Shown: positions 16,669 to 27,576, counted from the stretch's first letter. The stretch: DNA of 64,000 nt from Lysinibacillus pakistanensis (GCF_030123245.1 NZ_CP126101.1:4338501-4402500), one strand, 5' to 3'. Made by a program: numbers and translations. The notes: generated by a model not told the origin, from the letters alone.

Positions 16669-18858
16669 TTAATTTTCTTCGGCTACTTTGGAATAGCGTT
16701 TTGTGTGTAGTAACATGAAGTATCCGAACGTAATTGCTAAGAATGCAACTAGGAAGCCTAATAGAACGCCATAGTTTTGCATTAAGAATGTCATATCGCC
16801 TGTAGAAATACTTGATTTAAAGGCTTGAACAGTATATGTCATTGGTAATAGTTTATTAAATACTTGTAACGGTGATGGGATTAACTCCAGTGGGAATGTT
16901 CCCGCACTTGTTGTTAATTGTAAAATTAGTACAACAATTGCTATGAAGCGTCCTGGATCACCGAAGATGGACACTAACATTTGAATTAAAGCTAAGAAAA
17001 CATAGCTTGTTAATAATGCTGTTAATATGAAGTATCCTAAATTATTTACTTCAAGACCAAGTCCCCATTTAACAATAACCACTGTTAATATAGTTTGAAT
17101 TAAGCCAACGAATGCTAATACTGACACCTTACTTGTAAACCAAGCTGCTCCATTTTTCGGACGAATAGCTGGCTCTACTAGTGGGAACACGATGGAAATT
17201 AATAATGCTCCAACGAATAGGCCAAGGGAAATAAAGTATGGAGCGAAGCCTGTACCGTAGTTAGGTACATGGTTAACAGATTCCTTATCGACTTGAACTG
17301 GGCTACCTACCATATCATATGTGTCTTTATTTGCATGAACTTCATTTGCTTTCTCACTTGCTTCACCTAATTTGCCAGATAAAGTTGATGTACCATCTGC
17401 AAGCTCAGTTGAACCATCTGCAAGTGTTGCAGAGCCCTGTGCTAGCTCACCAGATTTTGAGGCAAGTGTAGATGTACCTTGATTTAAAGTTGTTGTACCA
17501 TTCGCTAATTCATTTAAACCAGACGCTAATGTTTTAGAACCTGTTACTGCTGTTTTCACGCCAGCATTTAGTTCACCTAATTTTGCTGCTAATGTCGTAT
17601 TACCTGCTTGAAGACCCTTAGCGCCTTCCACTAATGCATTACTTTTTGCAGTTAGTGTGTTAGCCCCTGCTAACACTTCTGCCTGACCTGCTGCAATTTG
17701 AGTAGCTCCAGAGCTAACTTGATTTGCACCAGCTTGTAATTTTTCTGTGCCTGCAGATAACGAATTTAAACCATTATGCACGCTAGCACTTCCAGCTTGA
17801 AGCTCTGCTAATGTTTGCTTTAATACTGCTGCTTGCTCTTCAGGCATTGAAGCCATCATACCTTGTAATTGGTTAGATAAGGCTGTAATTCCTGCTTCTA
17901 CTTTTGCAGAGCCAGATGTTAATTGGTTTGCTGCACCATTTAATGCACCAGCGTTCTCAGCAATAGAAGCTGCGCCTGAACTAATCTGTTGTTGTTTGTC
18001 ATTTAAAGTGTTTAAGCCCGCTTCCACTTTCGCAACACCCTGTGTATATTGCGTTAAACCTTGCTCAAGACTTGTAGCACCATTAGCTGCTTGTTGGGCA
18101 CCTTTTTGTAATTGCACTGTACCATCCTGAAGCTTTACTAAACCAGTAGATAAATCATTTGCACCTTTGGCAGCATCTCCAGCACCTTTTGTGATTTTAT
18201 CTGTACCATTTGATAACTCAATTGTGCTTGATGCTAGTTGCTCAAGATAACCTTTTAAATCTTTCGCACCATTAGCAACTTTTTGAGCACCTTCATCTAG
18301 CTTATTGGAGCCATCAGCAGCTTCTGTAAAGCCATCTCCAAGTGTTGCAATGGAATCAAATAATTTTTCTGCATAAGTCGCTGAAACCTGTGCATTTACT
18401 TCCGCACGTACACGATCCATTGCTGTTTCACCAATCTGTGCACCAAGGAAGTTTAATCCTTCATTCGGAATATAGTTCATCACTAATTTAGAAGGTTTGT
18501 CATCTAATAGTGTTGTAGCATGATCAGAGAAATTTGTTGGAATTTCTAAAATCATGTAATAGTCACGGCCATTTAAACCTTTTTCAGCCTGTTCTTTAGA
18601 TACTTCAATAAAATTAAATTGCTCACTATCAACAAGCTTTTCGACTAGGGTATCACCTAAGTCTAATTTTTCCCCATCCATTTCAGCACCTTTATCTTCA
18701 TTGACAATTGCTACTGGTAGGTTAGGTAGGCCTGCATATGGATCCCAGAAAGCCCATAAAAACATGCCTGCATACATGACTGGGATAAATAATACAGCGA
18801 TGATTGACACAAGCATTTTTCTTGTTTTCAAGATTTTCAGCCATTCAGCTTTAATCAT
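16669..18858 (-). CDS. yhgE: YhgE/Pip family ABC-2-type membrane protein
   Basis: The 729-residue protein has one N-terminal membrane segment, an extracellular YhgE_Pip region, a long central stretch (about 180-500) of repeated LxxGxxxLxxG coiled-coil-like units rich in Ala, Ser, Thr and Gly, and five C-terminal membrane segments (about 540-715). This is the standard YhgE layout; relatives include the phage infection protein Pip and type VII secretion EsaA. Function is unknown. A TetR-type operator lies just upstream of its start, and the TetR gene is next to it, as yhgD-yhgE in B. subtilis. Confidence 0.88.
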   Translation of the reverse strand: MIKAEWLKILKTRKMLVSIIAVLFIPVMYAGMFLWAFWDPYAGLPNLPVAIVNEDKGAEMDGEKLDLGDTLVEKLVDSEQFNFIEVSKEQAEKGLNGRDYYMILEIPTNFSDHATTLLDDKPSKLVMNYIPNEGLNFLGAQIGETAMDRVRAEVNAQVSATYAEKLFDSIATLGDGFTEAADGSNKLDEGAQKVANGAKDLKGYLEQLASSTIELSNGTDKITKGAGDAAKGANDLSTGLVKLQDGTVQLQKGAQQAANGATSLEQGLTQYTQGVAKVEAGLNTLNDKQQQISSGAASIAENAGALNGAANQLTSGSAKVEAGITALSNQLQGMMASMPEEQAAVLKQTLAELQAGSASVHNGLNSLSAGTEKLQAGANQVSSGATQIAAGQAEVLAGANTLTAKSNALVEGAKGLQAGNTTLAAKLGELNAGVKTAVTGSKTLASGLNELANGTTTLNQGTSTLASKSGELAQGSATLADGSTELADGTSTLSGKLGEASEKANEVHANKDTYDMVGSPVQVDKESVNHVPNYGTGFAPYFISLGLFVGALLISIVFPLVEPAIRPKNGAAWFTSKVSVLAFVGLIQTILTVVIVKWGLGLEVNNLGYFILTALLTSYVFLALIQMLVSIFGDPGRFIAIVVLILQLTTSAGTFPLELIPSPLQVFNKLLPMTYTVQAFKSSISTGDMTFLMQNYGVLLGFLVAFLAITFGYFMLLHTKRYSKVAEEN

Positions 18859-18883
18859 AAAATTACCTCACTCCTATACTAGT

Positions 18884-18906
18884 TGACCGAAAACGTCAGT
18901 CGGTCA
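18884..18906. promoter_or_regulatory. Candidate TetR (YhgD) operator upstream of yhgE
   Basis: A 23-bp inverted repeat with arms TGACCGA and TCGGTCA lies 26 bp before the yhgE start. A second site of the same length, sharing TGACCGA and GGTCA arms, lies upstream of the TetR gene at 19587-19609. Confidence 0.7.
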
Positions 18907-18959
18907 TTTTAATCCAAAAAATTGAAACCTTCCATGAATAGACTGGCTTAATCCAGTAA

Positions 18960-19532
18960 TCAAGTTAAAATTAGTCCACGAAAGATTGTTTCTTTAAAAA
19001 GATTTAAAATCTTTTCCTCGGGAATCATATCACCATGTAGTTCATGCCAATCAACGACAAATGCTAGATATGCCTTTAGCAATAGATAGCTTACTAATTC
19101 TGCATCACAGTCTCGAATCTCACCTTTATCAATACGCCTTTGAATTAACTCAGCAACATACGATAAAATCTCAGTCTCGATACGGATGAGAACTTGTTTG
19201 ACAACTGGCGTTCGTAATTCTTTTTCCTCCTCTAATAACTTCGCAAATAAAAGATGTTTTTCACGGAACTGGAGCATTTTCATTAAAGCATTATGTGCAT
19301 TGTCCATAAAACTAGCTGATGCATCCAACACTGCATCTGCTTCTGCCTTCATCTCTCGTACAAGTGACATTGCTATCTCTTGAAATAAAATTTCTTTATT
19401 TGCAAAGAATGTATAAATCGTACCCTTACCGACATTAGCAATTTTCGCTACTTGCTCCATCGTTGTCGCCTTGTAACCAAACAATGTAAAAGATTTTGCA
19501 GCTGCTTCAAGAATTTCCTGCCTACGATCCAT
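18960..19532 (-). CDS. yhgD: TetR family regulator YhgD
   Basis: It has 190 residues with an N-terminal TetR helix-turn-helix (GYKATTMEQVAKIANVGKGT at about 20-42) and a C-terminal ligand-binding domain. The ATG at 19532 has AAAGGA at a good distance; the ATG three codons earlier is too close to it. Like B. subtilis YhgD it sits directly upstream of yhgE. Matching inverted repeats before both genes suggest self-repression and control of yhgE. The ligand is unknown. Confidence 0.88.
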   Translation of the reverse strand: MDRRQEILEAAAKSFTLFGYKATTMEQVAKIANVGKGTIYTFFANKEILFQEIAMSLVREMKAEADAVLDASASFMDNAHNALMKMLQFREKHLLFAKLLEEEKELRTPVVKQVLIRIETEILSYVAELIQRRIDKGEIRDCDAELVSYLLLKAYLAFVVDWHELHGDMIPEEKILNLFKETIFRGLILT

Positions 19533-19584
19533 TAGTAACATCCTTTCTTGTTATGTTATGTACATTCTTAGTACACAGAAACAA

Positions 19585-19620
19585 AATGACCAGAAAACCA
19601 TTTCGGTCATCTGGTCATTA
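19585..19620. promoter_or_regulatory. Candidate TetR operator, possibly doubling as a terminator
   Basis: An inverted repeat with arms AATGACCAGA and TCTGGTCATT contains a 23-bp site (19587-19609) like the one before yhgE. It is 55 bp upstream of the TetR start and downstream of the YtkA-like gene. On the minus strand it runs into TTTTG, so it could also end that transcript. Confidence 0.6.
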
Positions 19621-19652
19621 TCATATTCCTATTTTAACAATAATGCAAGTGT

Positions 19653-20168
19653 TTAATCATGATTTTTTTCATTTTTTTCTTCATCACTTTGCTCTGTATC
19701 ATTACCATGGTTCATCATATTATTATCCATGCTGTTTTTCGCTTTGTCATCCTCTGGTACAACCTTTGACATATCTGGGTTTCCAGCTATAATTTGTTGT
19801 TTTGGCATATTATGTACGCCATTAGCAGTTGTATGAGCGTATATATAATAAACACCATCATGGTCGAAAGTCGTTGTTGCTTTATAAACGCCGTCCTTCT
19901 CTAAATTCCCTTCAATCATTTGTCCTTCATCACGTTTGCCAGATTCCCAAACCTCAAATTCTACAGCAGCATTATCGACATTTTTTCCACCCTGCTCTAC
20001 ATGTGCAGCAAGTTCAATTGTTTCATTAATTGCTACTTCTTTTGCTGTTAAAATTTCAACATCTGGTATTTGAGGTACCTCTGGCTCCTTTAATGTTGTC
20101 GGTTCTTTTTCCCCACACCCAACTAATAATGCAGGTACTGCTATTAATGCAAACAACCACTTTTTCAT
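19653..20168 (-). CDS. YtkA-like domain lipoprotein
   Basis: The 171-residue protein has a signal peptide with lipobox LVGC (Cys18), an immunoglobulin-like YtkA/FixH-type domain (about 35-125), and a charged, Asn/Asp/Glu-rich C-terminal tail. The start directly follows the kinase stop (TAAATG), so the two are coupled. Domains of this kind occur outside the membrane near metal or cytochrome oxidase assembly functions; no copper-binding His/Met cluster stands out here. It is the last gene of a four-gene operon. Confidence 0.75.
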   Translation of the reverse strand: MKKWLFALIAVPALLVGCGEKEPTTLKEPEVPQIPDVEILTAKEVAINETIELAAHVEQGGKNVDNAAVEFEVWESGKRDEGQMIEGNLEKDGVYKATTTFDHDGVYYIYAHTTANGVHNMPKQQIIAGNPDMSKVVPEDDKAKNSMDNNMMNHGNDTEQSDEEKNEKNHD

Positions 20169-21560
20169 TTATTCTTCCTCCATTAATGGCAACGTAATCT
20201 TCACCGTTGTGCCCTTTTCTACTTTACTTTCAATTTCAATTTTACCGTATAGCTGCTTTAAAAGCTGCTCCACAATTGATAGGCCTAAGCCACTACCACC
20301 ATCTGCTCGACTACGAGCCTTATTGACACGATAAAAGCGCTCAGTCACATGTGGTAGGTCCTCCTGTGGAATACCAATTCCATAATCCTTTATTATAATC
20401 TGAGCATTGTTATGATTCTCCACAGCTACTATTTCTATCTTTGACTGCTCATTCGAGTAATTAATAGCATTTTCTATTATATTAATAAAAACCTGCTTCA
20501 GCTTGATTTCATCTGCTTTGATAATTAAAGCATCGTCAGCATCTAAATGGAGTGCTATCCTCTTTTTTTCTGCCTGATGAGTTAATATCTTTTGTACTTC
20601 TCGTAATGTTTCAGCAAGTGGAATTGGATATAGGGTAATTTCTTTTTGCTCATTCTCCATCCGAGCTAGTTGAAGCAGTTCATTTGTCAAACGCTCCATA
20701 CGATTTGCCTCGCGAACAATCAGCTGAATGGTTTCTTCTTTCTGTTCTTCCTGTATGAAACCATTATGCAATGCTTCACCATAGCCTTTCACATAACTAA
20801 TAGGCGTCCGTAATTCATGAGAAACGGTAGCTAAAAATGTTTTTTGCGCCTCATCCTCTTGCTGTATAGAAGCTGCCATTTTATTAAAGGTACTAGATAA
20901 TCGGCCAATCTCATCCCTTGAATTAACCGGCACACGAGTTCCATAATTTCCATCCGACATTTCTTCTACTGCCCTTTGCAATTCACTTAACGGTCGCATT
21001 ATATGGCGAATCCCTTGATAAATTAAAAAACTTATTACGAGTAAAAATAATAGGGCGCTTCCAACTAGAAAAACAACCTGTTCATTTGCTAACTCACTAA
21101 TTTTTGCCAATGGAAAGTAAATATAGATAATGCCTTCAAGTCTATTTTGATCTACTAATGGAAGTACTACAGAAATAAGCTGTCTGTCAAACCGAGGCTC
21201 ATACCCTATTTTCTGTACATAATGACCTGCTAATAATTGCTGGCGATCCTCTGGACCAATCAATGTTTCATAATCAATATCAAATGGTACACAAGCGCTA
21301 AGCTCACGAGGATTTCTGACTGCAAAAATATTTAAATTTGAATAATTACTATAATGTTCAATATCTGCAATAAATTCATCTGTTACCTTTCCGCCTGGAA
21401 ACATAGTTTGTAACTTCGTACCGACCTCAATCATCATATCTTCTGTGTCTTCCACATAAAGTCGTTCATATAAAAAATCAGTCAAAACATACATAAATAC
21501 GACCGTTATAATTAAAAAAGTAAAAATTAATATCCAAATACGAGTAGAAATCTTTTTCAT
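20169..21560 (-). CDS. Sensor histidine kinase with HAMP domain
   Basis: The 463-residue kinase has two membrane segments (about 8-30 and 163-185) flanking a roughly 130-residue extracellular sensor region, a HAMP domain, HisKA with His in ATVSHELRTPISYVKGYGEAL-type context (about 245), and HATPase_c with DYGIGIP and GGSGLGLSI. The start overlaps the regulator stop as ATGA. It probably phosphorylates the adjacent OmpR-type regulator. The signal is unknown. Confidence 0.9.
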   Translation of the reverse strand: MKKISTRIWILIFTFLIITVVFMYVLTDFLYERLYVEDTEDMMIEVGTKLQTMFPGGKVTDEFIADIEHYSNYSNLNIFAVRNPRELSACVPFDIDYETLIGPEDRQQLLAGHYVQKIGYEPRFDRQLISVVLPLVDQNRLEGIIYIYFPLAKISELANEQVVFLVGSALLFLLVISFLIYQGIRHIMRPLSELQRAVEEMSDGNYGTRVPVNSRDEIGRLSSTFNKMAASIQQEDEAQKTFLATVSHELRTPISYVKGYGEALHNGFIQEEQKEETIQLIVREANRMERLTNELLQLARMENEQKEITLYPIPLAETLREVQKILTHQAEKKRIALHLDADDALIIKADEIKLKQVFINIIENAINYSNEQSKIEIVAVENHNNAQIIIKDYGIGIPQEDLPHVTERFYRVNKARSRADGGSGLGLSIVEQLLKQLYGKIEIESKVEKGTTVKITLPLMEEE

Positions 21561-22240
21561 TCGTTTGCGTCAAAACGGTAGCCTACTCCCCAGACGGTTT
21601 GTACATATGCCGCTGCTTCCTTTCCAAGCTTCAGCCGTAACGTTTTAATATGTGTATCCACAGTTCTTGTTCCACCAATATAATCAATATCCCAAATGCG
21701 TTCTAATAATTGCTCCCGCGTATATGCATTTCCTGGATTTTTCATAAATAGCTGCAATAGTTCAAATTCCTTTAGCGTAAGTGGGATACTTTTATCATTC
21801 ACAGAAACTTTTCGAGATATTTCATCTAACTTTATTGGTCCAATAACAATATATTTTTGCTGTATTTCCGTTATTCTTGAGCCAGTTCTTCTCAAAACCG
21901 CACGTATACGAGCTAGTAGCTCCTCTACTGTGAATGGCTTGACAATATAATCATCCCCGCCAAGCGTTAGCCCCTTTACCTTATCTTCATTTGCGTCACG
22001 GGCAGTTAAAAATATGATTGGTACATTCGACATTGCTCGGATACTTTGACATACTACAAAGCCATCCTCATGCGGCATCATAACATCTAGTAAAACCAAA
22101 TCAATTTGTTCACGAACAATAATATCATATGCCTCCATACCACTTGCTGCAGTAAAGGTTTCAAAATTAGAATTTTTAAGCATCATCTCTATTAGATTGC
22201 GCATATCTCGCTCATCATCAACAATTAATACAGTTGTCAC
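21557..22240 (-). CDS. OmpR family response regulator
   Basis: The 227-residue regulator has a receiver domain (VDDERD, Asp in LLDVMMPHEDG, Lys in IVKPF) and a winged-helix output domain (RTVDTHIKTLRLKL, VWGVGYRF). The start is GTG at 22240, overlapping the lipoprotein stop by four bases, with GGAGG upstream. It is the cognate partner of the kinase that follows. Confidence 0.92.
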   Translation of the reverse strand: MTTVLIVDDERDMRNLIEMMLKNSNFETFTAASGMEAYDIIVREQIDLVLLDVMMPHEDGFVVCQSIRAMSNVPIIFLTARDANEDKVKGLTLGGDDYIVKPFTVEELLARIRAVLRRTGSRITEIQQKYIVIGPIKLDEISRKVSVNDKSIPLTLKEFELLQLFMKNPGNAYTREQLLERIWDIDYIGGTRTVDTHIKTLRLKLGKEAAAYVQTVWGVGYRFDANE

Positions 22241-23208
22241 AATTTTTCCTCCCTCACTAACAGTTGAAATGCACCTTTTCCAACATCCACTGTTTTTTCT
22301 ACATGACCATCCTTAATAAAATACAATGTGTGATCATCATACCCGGCAACTACAATATAATTCTTAAATTGATCAACAACAAATGGATTAGCCCCTACCT
22401 CTAGCTGCCATTTCACCTTACCATTAAAGTCAGCTACATATAATTCATTATGTCCATGACTAATTACAAGTACTGAATCTTTCGTTTTTGTTAATCCTAC
22501 AGGCATTAACGGCATCTCTATTTCACCTTGCAATTCGCCTGTAGCTAAATCATAACGCTTTACAGAGCTATTAGGTTTACTGCCATCACCATGCCCTCCA
22601 ACCCACAGTTCATTTGTCTCTTCTATTATCGCTAAACCATGTGCTGATTTTGGAATGACCCATTCCTGTTCAACCTTCAGATTTTTGACATTTAAAATTG
22701 ATAATTTGGTATCTTTAAAATTTATGATATATAGCTTTTCCTTAAAAGCTACCATGGACATAGGGTAATTACCTAACTGCTGTGAGGCAAGCTCATTTCC
22801 CTTCTCATCAAAGCTTGTCACTGTATTCGTGGTGCTATTCGTAATAAAGAATTGTTTATCATTTTCGGAATAATAAACATTTGTAGTACCCATCTTCACT
22901 TTTTTTGAATAGAGCTTTTCCCCAGTTGATAATGTATAAACATCAATTTTATCTAACTGATGACCGAACAATAATATACGATTGTCTCCCAGCAATACTG
23001 CACCAGTATAAGCTTTATCGAACAACCATGTGGCAATTACCTTCCCCTGTTCATCTATAAAATCTAATGATGGTTCTTGTATATTTAAAGACGCAATAAA
23101 GTTCTGTTTGCTCTTGATAGGCTTAAAGGATAATTCCTTACAGCCAGCCAACCATACTACTAGAAGTAAAGAAAGAATGAAGAATGCAATCCTTTTCAAC
23201 ATCATCAC
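22237..23208 (-). CDS. Beta-propeller lipoprotein (YncE-like)
   Basis: The 323-residue protein has a signal peptide with lipobox LAGC near residue 23, then repeated 40-residue beta-propeller blades (for example SARLYVS-like strands such as NELWVGGHGDG, VLVISHGHNELYV, NYIVVAGYDDHTLYF). It is an extracellular lipid-anchored propeller. It heads a coupled operon with a two-component system and a YtkA-like lipoprotein, so it may bind the sensed ligand or act on the same envelope process. No catalytic motif was recognised. The exact start among tandem ATGs is uncertain. Confidence 0.75.
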   Translation of the reverse strand: MMMLKRIAFFILSLLLVVWLAGCKELSFKPIKSKQNFIASLNIQEPSLDFIDEQGKVIATWLFDKAYTGAVLLGDNRILLFGHQLDKIDVYTLSTGEKLYSKKVKMGTTNVYYSENDKQFFITNSTTNTVTSFDEKGNELASQQLGNYPMSMVAFKEKLYIINFKDTKLSILNVKNLKVEQEWVIPKSAHGLAIIEETNELWVGGHGDGSKPNSSVKRYDLATGELQGEIEMPLMPVGLTKTKDSVLVISHGHNELYVADFNGKVKWQLEVGANPFVVDQFKNYIVVAGYDDHTLYFIKDGHVEKTVDVGKGAFQLLVREEKL

Positions 23209-23338
23209 CTCTGCCTCTTAACTATACTTCACATTTGTGAAATCCGAGTGAAACTTGATTGGTAATTCTATGACAAACCAGCGGCATTGTCAGATCCATT
23301 ATAAAAATAATACTACTAACAAACATTTATCCAACTCT

Positions 23339-23388
23339 CCTCCTTTAGAAAACATATACTACATAGATTCTGGAAAGGAGGCTTTTTT
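23339..23388 (+). promoter_or_regulatory. Hairpin covering the RBS of the glycosyltransferase gene
   Basis: CCTCCTTTAGAA (23339-23350) can pair with TTCT-GG-AAAGGAGG (23368-23381, two-base bulge), followed by six T residues. The right arm is the only good RBS for the gene starting at 23393, so the hairpin either ends transcription or hides the RBS. Confidence 0.6.
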
Positions 23389-23392
23389 AGTT

Positions 23393-24478
23393 ATGGTGTC
23401 AATTAGCTTATGTATGATCGTAAAAAATGAAGAAGATGTTATTGGTAGATGTTTAGCATCCGTTAAAGACTTGGTTGATGAGATTAATATTATTGATACG
23501 GGTTCTACCGATAGTACAAAGGAAATCGCTAAACAATTTACAGATCGAATTTTTGATTTTAATTGGATTCATCATTTTGCAGCAGCACGAAATTTTTCAT
23601 TTCAACAAGCAACAAAGGAGTATATTTTATGGCTTGATGCAGACGATGTATTTTTAGCGGAGGATCAGGAGAAATTTAAATCTCTAAAACAATCATTAAA
23701 CTCAAATATAGACGCAGTTTCAATGAATTATCACTTAAGTTTTGATAGTGAGGGCCATGTAAGCTCTCTAATAAGAAGATATCGTTTAGTAAAAAGGGAT
23801 AAACACTTTCAATGGATAGGAGCTGTCCACGAATATTTAGAGGTAGGTGGCCATCTTTTAGATAGTGATGTCGCTGTCAGCCATTTACCACTTAGTCATG
23901 ATCATACTCGAAATATTAATATCTATAGGCAACTCGTCCAATCTGGAGAACCTCTTTCCCCCCGTGATACATTTTATTACGCAAATGAATTACTAGATCA
24001 TGGACAATTTGAGGATGCACTATTTTACTATGAAACATTTTTAACCTCTAAATTGGGCTGGGTAGAAGATAATATTCAAGCATGCTACAAATTAGCAGAT
24101 TGCTATTCCAATTTAGATGATAAAGGAAATTATTTGAGCTCTATATTGAGAAGCTTCGAATATGATATTCCCCGCCCAGAAGCGTGTTGTAGACTAGGAT
24201 TCCATTTTATGGATAATTATAAAAATTACGAAGCTATATTCTGGTACGAACAAGCCCTCATCATTAAACAAAACCCAAACGCCCCATTCCAAAATAAAAT
24301 CTATACTACGTGGTTACCTCATTTACAACTTTGTGTACTTTTTGACCGCTTGCAACAATATGAACTAGCCAATGCCCATAATGAATTAGCTAGATCGTTT
24401 ATTCCAAATGACGAAAAGGTTTTACACAATAAAAAGTATTTTGAACGAATCTTAGCGAAAGACCATAAGAGCTCTTAA
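23393..24478 (+). CDS. Family 2 glycosyltransferase with TPR-like C-terminus
   Basis: The 361-residue protein has a GT2 nucleotide-sugar domain: SLCMIVKNEEDVIGRCL at the start, DTGSTDST, and the DxD-type WLDADDV near residue 85. The C-terminal part is helical and TPR-like (ALFYYETFL, AIFWYEQAL). The layout matches SunS-like and exosporium glycosyltransferases. The ATG at 23393 has GGAGG upstream; longer in-frame starts lack an RBS. The next gene encodes a Thr-rich collagen-like protein, a likely acceptor. The sugar and acceptor are inferred. Confidence 0.85.
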   Translation: MVSISLCMIVKNEEDVIGRCLASVKDLVDEINIIDTGSTDSTKEIAKQFTDRIFDFNWIHHFAAARNFSFQQATKEYILWLDADDVFLAEDQEKFKSLKQSLNSNIDAVSMNYHLSFDSEGHVSSLIRRYRLVKRDKHFQWIGAVHEYLEVGGHLLDSDVAVSHLPLSHDHTRNINIYRQLVQSGEPLSPRDTFYYANELLDHGQFEDALFYYETFLTSKLGWVEDNIQACYKLADCYSNLDDKGNYLSSILRSFEYDIPRPEACCRLGFHFMDNYKNYEAIFWYEQALIIKQNPNAPFQNKIYTTWLPHLQLCVLFDRLQQYELANAHNELARSFIPNDEKVLHNKKYFERILAKDHKSS

Positions 24479-24591
24479 TATATTAATTAAATTAAGTTTT
24501 TTAAAGTTATAATCTGGCATAAAACAACTTTTCAATAAAACTTCCAAAAAATAAACTATGAACAAATCCTATTTATCAAAAAAAGAGGTAA

Positions 24592-25902
<1,311 letters not shown>

Positions 25903-25959
25903 CATAAAAGAACAAAAATTTTTACTGGTTGAACAACTATCATTCTCTATATGATCTTT

Positions 25960-25989
25960 ACTGGGAAAGTAAAAGCTTACTTTCCCAGT
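25960..25989 (+). terminator. Terminator after the collagen-like gene
   Basis: A 13-bp perfect stem, ACTGGGAAAGTAA/TTACTTTCCCAGT, with a four-base loop, followed by TCTCTATTT. Confidence 0.75.
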
Positions 25990-26091
25990 TCTCTATTTCA
26001 ATGTATCTAACTTGTGCAATGTTTACTTTTAAACGCTCCTATTTCATACTTTACAAATAATTTATCGCGGAATCTCTTAAAAGCAATTAAA

Positions 26092-26126
26092 AAGTAGTAC
26101 AAACATTGTTCAAGTTTGTACTACTT
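26092..26126 (-). terminator. Terminator after hemY
   Basis: AAGTAGTACAAAC pairs with GTTTGTACTACTT, followed by T residues on the minus strand, 12 bp past the hemY stop. Confidence 0.8.
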
Positions 26127-26137
26127 CTAATAACTAT

Positions 26138-27562
26138 TTAATCCATAAACATTTCCATTAGTACTTCGTCAGCAACATTTTTACCTTGTTCAACGCATTC
26201 AGGTATTGATATTCCTTCGAAGGAACTTCCCGAGAGCTTAACAGTCGGAAAATGTTCACGTAATTCTTGTTTTACACGCTCTATCTTTGCCTCATGCCCT
26301 ACCGTGTACTGCGGCATAGCATTTTTCCAGCGGGAAACTACAGTCATTAACGGTTCTCCATCTACACCAACCGTTTTCATTAAATCCTGCAACACAGTCT
26401 TTTCAATTTCTGTATCGGATAACGCTACAATTGCCTCGTCGCCCACTCGGCCAATATAACTACGTAACAGCACATAATCATCAGGTATTGTGCCAGGCCA
26501 CTTTCGATTTATCCAAGTACAGGAAGTTATTGAAAAATCACTATTTCGGGAGACAAAAAATGATATTGCATCTAGATCACCTAACTGTTCTTTTTTAAAT
26601 GCCATTGTCACAGTAGCAATAGTTGCTGCCTTCATCGTGCTCAATTCAGTTAATAGCTTGTGTTTGCTGAACATTTTTCTTGCCACATTAAATGGTGTAG
26701 CAATAATAACGGCATCTGCTTTTAATTGTGTAAAATTGTTTAACACAACTTGGACAGTACCATCCATACCATGCTCAATTTCCTCAACTTTAACACCCTT
26801 CATAACTATCCCAGGCAGTAGTGATTCTTCAAGTTTTTCGATAAGTGTCTCAAGACCATTATTAAATGTTTGAAAGATCCCCTTACTTTCCGTATTGAGA
26901 TTGTTATTTAAAAAATTCGTACCCGACTTTTTCATACCAATAAGTAGGCTACGATATTTTTGTTCTAATCCATAAAGCTGTGGGAATGTTGACCGCATGC
27001 TTAACTGCTCAATATCACCAGCAAATGTTCCAGCAAGTAATGGCTCTACTAGATTTTCCACTATTTCAGCACCAAATCTTCTTCTAAAAAATTGCCCTAA
27101 TGGTTGGTCATCATCCTGTGCAGAGCGAGGGATGAAAAAATCCCCCGCTGCACGAACTTTGCCGCTAAGTGAAAACAAACCTGATGTAATAAATGACGAG
27201 ACATGTGGTGTTGCCCCAGACAAAAGATTACTGGGGATTGGATACAATTGACTACCAACAGCAATGTAAGTCGGTCCTGTATTGCTTGTAATCATTTCCT
27301 GTTCAATGCCTAAATCCTTTGCCAAAGCATATACATAATTCTCACGATCAAAGAAAGATTCTGGCCCGCGCTCGATAATAAAACCATTTTTTCTGAGTGT
27401 TTGAATTTTTCCGCCAAGACGTAGTGACGACTCGACAAGTACGATATCTAACGGCAATTCTTTTGCGATTGCTTCTTTTTGCATATAGAACGCAGCTGTA
27501 AGACCAGTAATGCCACCGCCTACCACAACTACCTTTCGTCTTTTCTGGGTCACCAACATCAT
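26138..27562 (-). CDS. hemY: Protoporphyrinogen/coproporphyrinogen oxidase HemY
   Basis: The FAD-dependent oxidase of about 474 residues has the dinucleotide-binding motif VVVVGGGITGLTAA at the N-terminus, the ERGPESFFD segment, and a C-terminal FAD motif (GSSFEGISIPECVEQGKNVA). In Gram-positive bacteria this enzyme oxidises coproporphyrinogen III to coproporphyrin III in the coproporphyrin-dependent haem pathway. GTG (27565) and two ATGs (27562, 27559) are all possible starts. It lies 14 bp after hemH, in the order hemH-hemY as in B. subtilis. Confidence 0.92.
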   Translation of the reverse strand: MMLVTQKRRKVVVVGGGITGLTAAFYMQKEAIAKELPLDIVLVESSLRLGGKIQTLRKNGFIIERGPESFFDRENYVYALAKDLGIEQEMITSNTGPTYIAVGSQLYPIPSNLLSGATPHVSSFITSGLFSLSGKVRAAGDFFIPRSAQDDDQPLGQFFRRRFGAEIVENLVEPLLAGTFAGDIEQLSMRSTFPQLYGLEQKYRSLLIGMKKSGTNFLNNNLNTESKGIFQTFNNGLETLIEKLEESLLPGIVMKGVKVEEIEHGMDGTVQVVLNNFTQLKADAVIIATPFNVARKMFSKHKLLTELSTMKAATIATVTMAFKKEQLGDLDAISFFVSRNSDFSITSCTWINRKWPGTIPDDYVLLRSYIGRVGDEAIVALSDTEIEKTVLQDLMKTVGVDGEPLMTVVSRWKNAMPQYTVGHEAKIERVKQELREHFPTVKLSGSSFEGISIPECVEQGKNVADEVLMEMFMD

Positions 27563-27576
27563 CACTTTCTTTTCGC

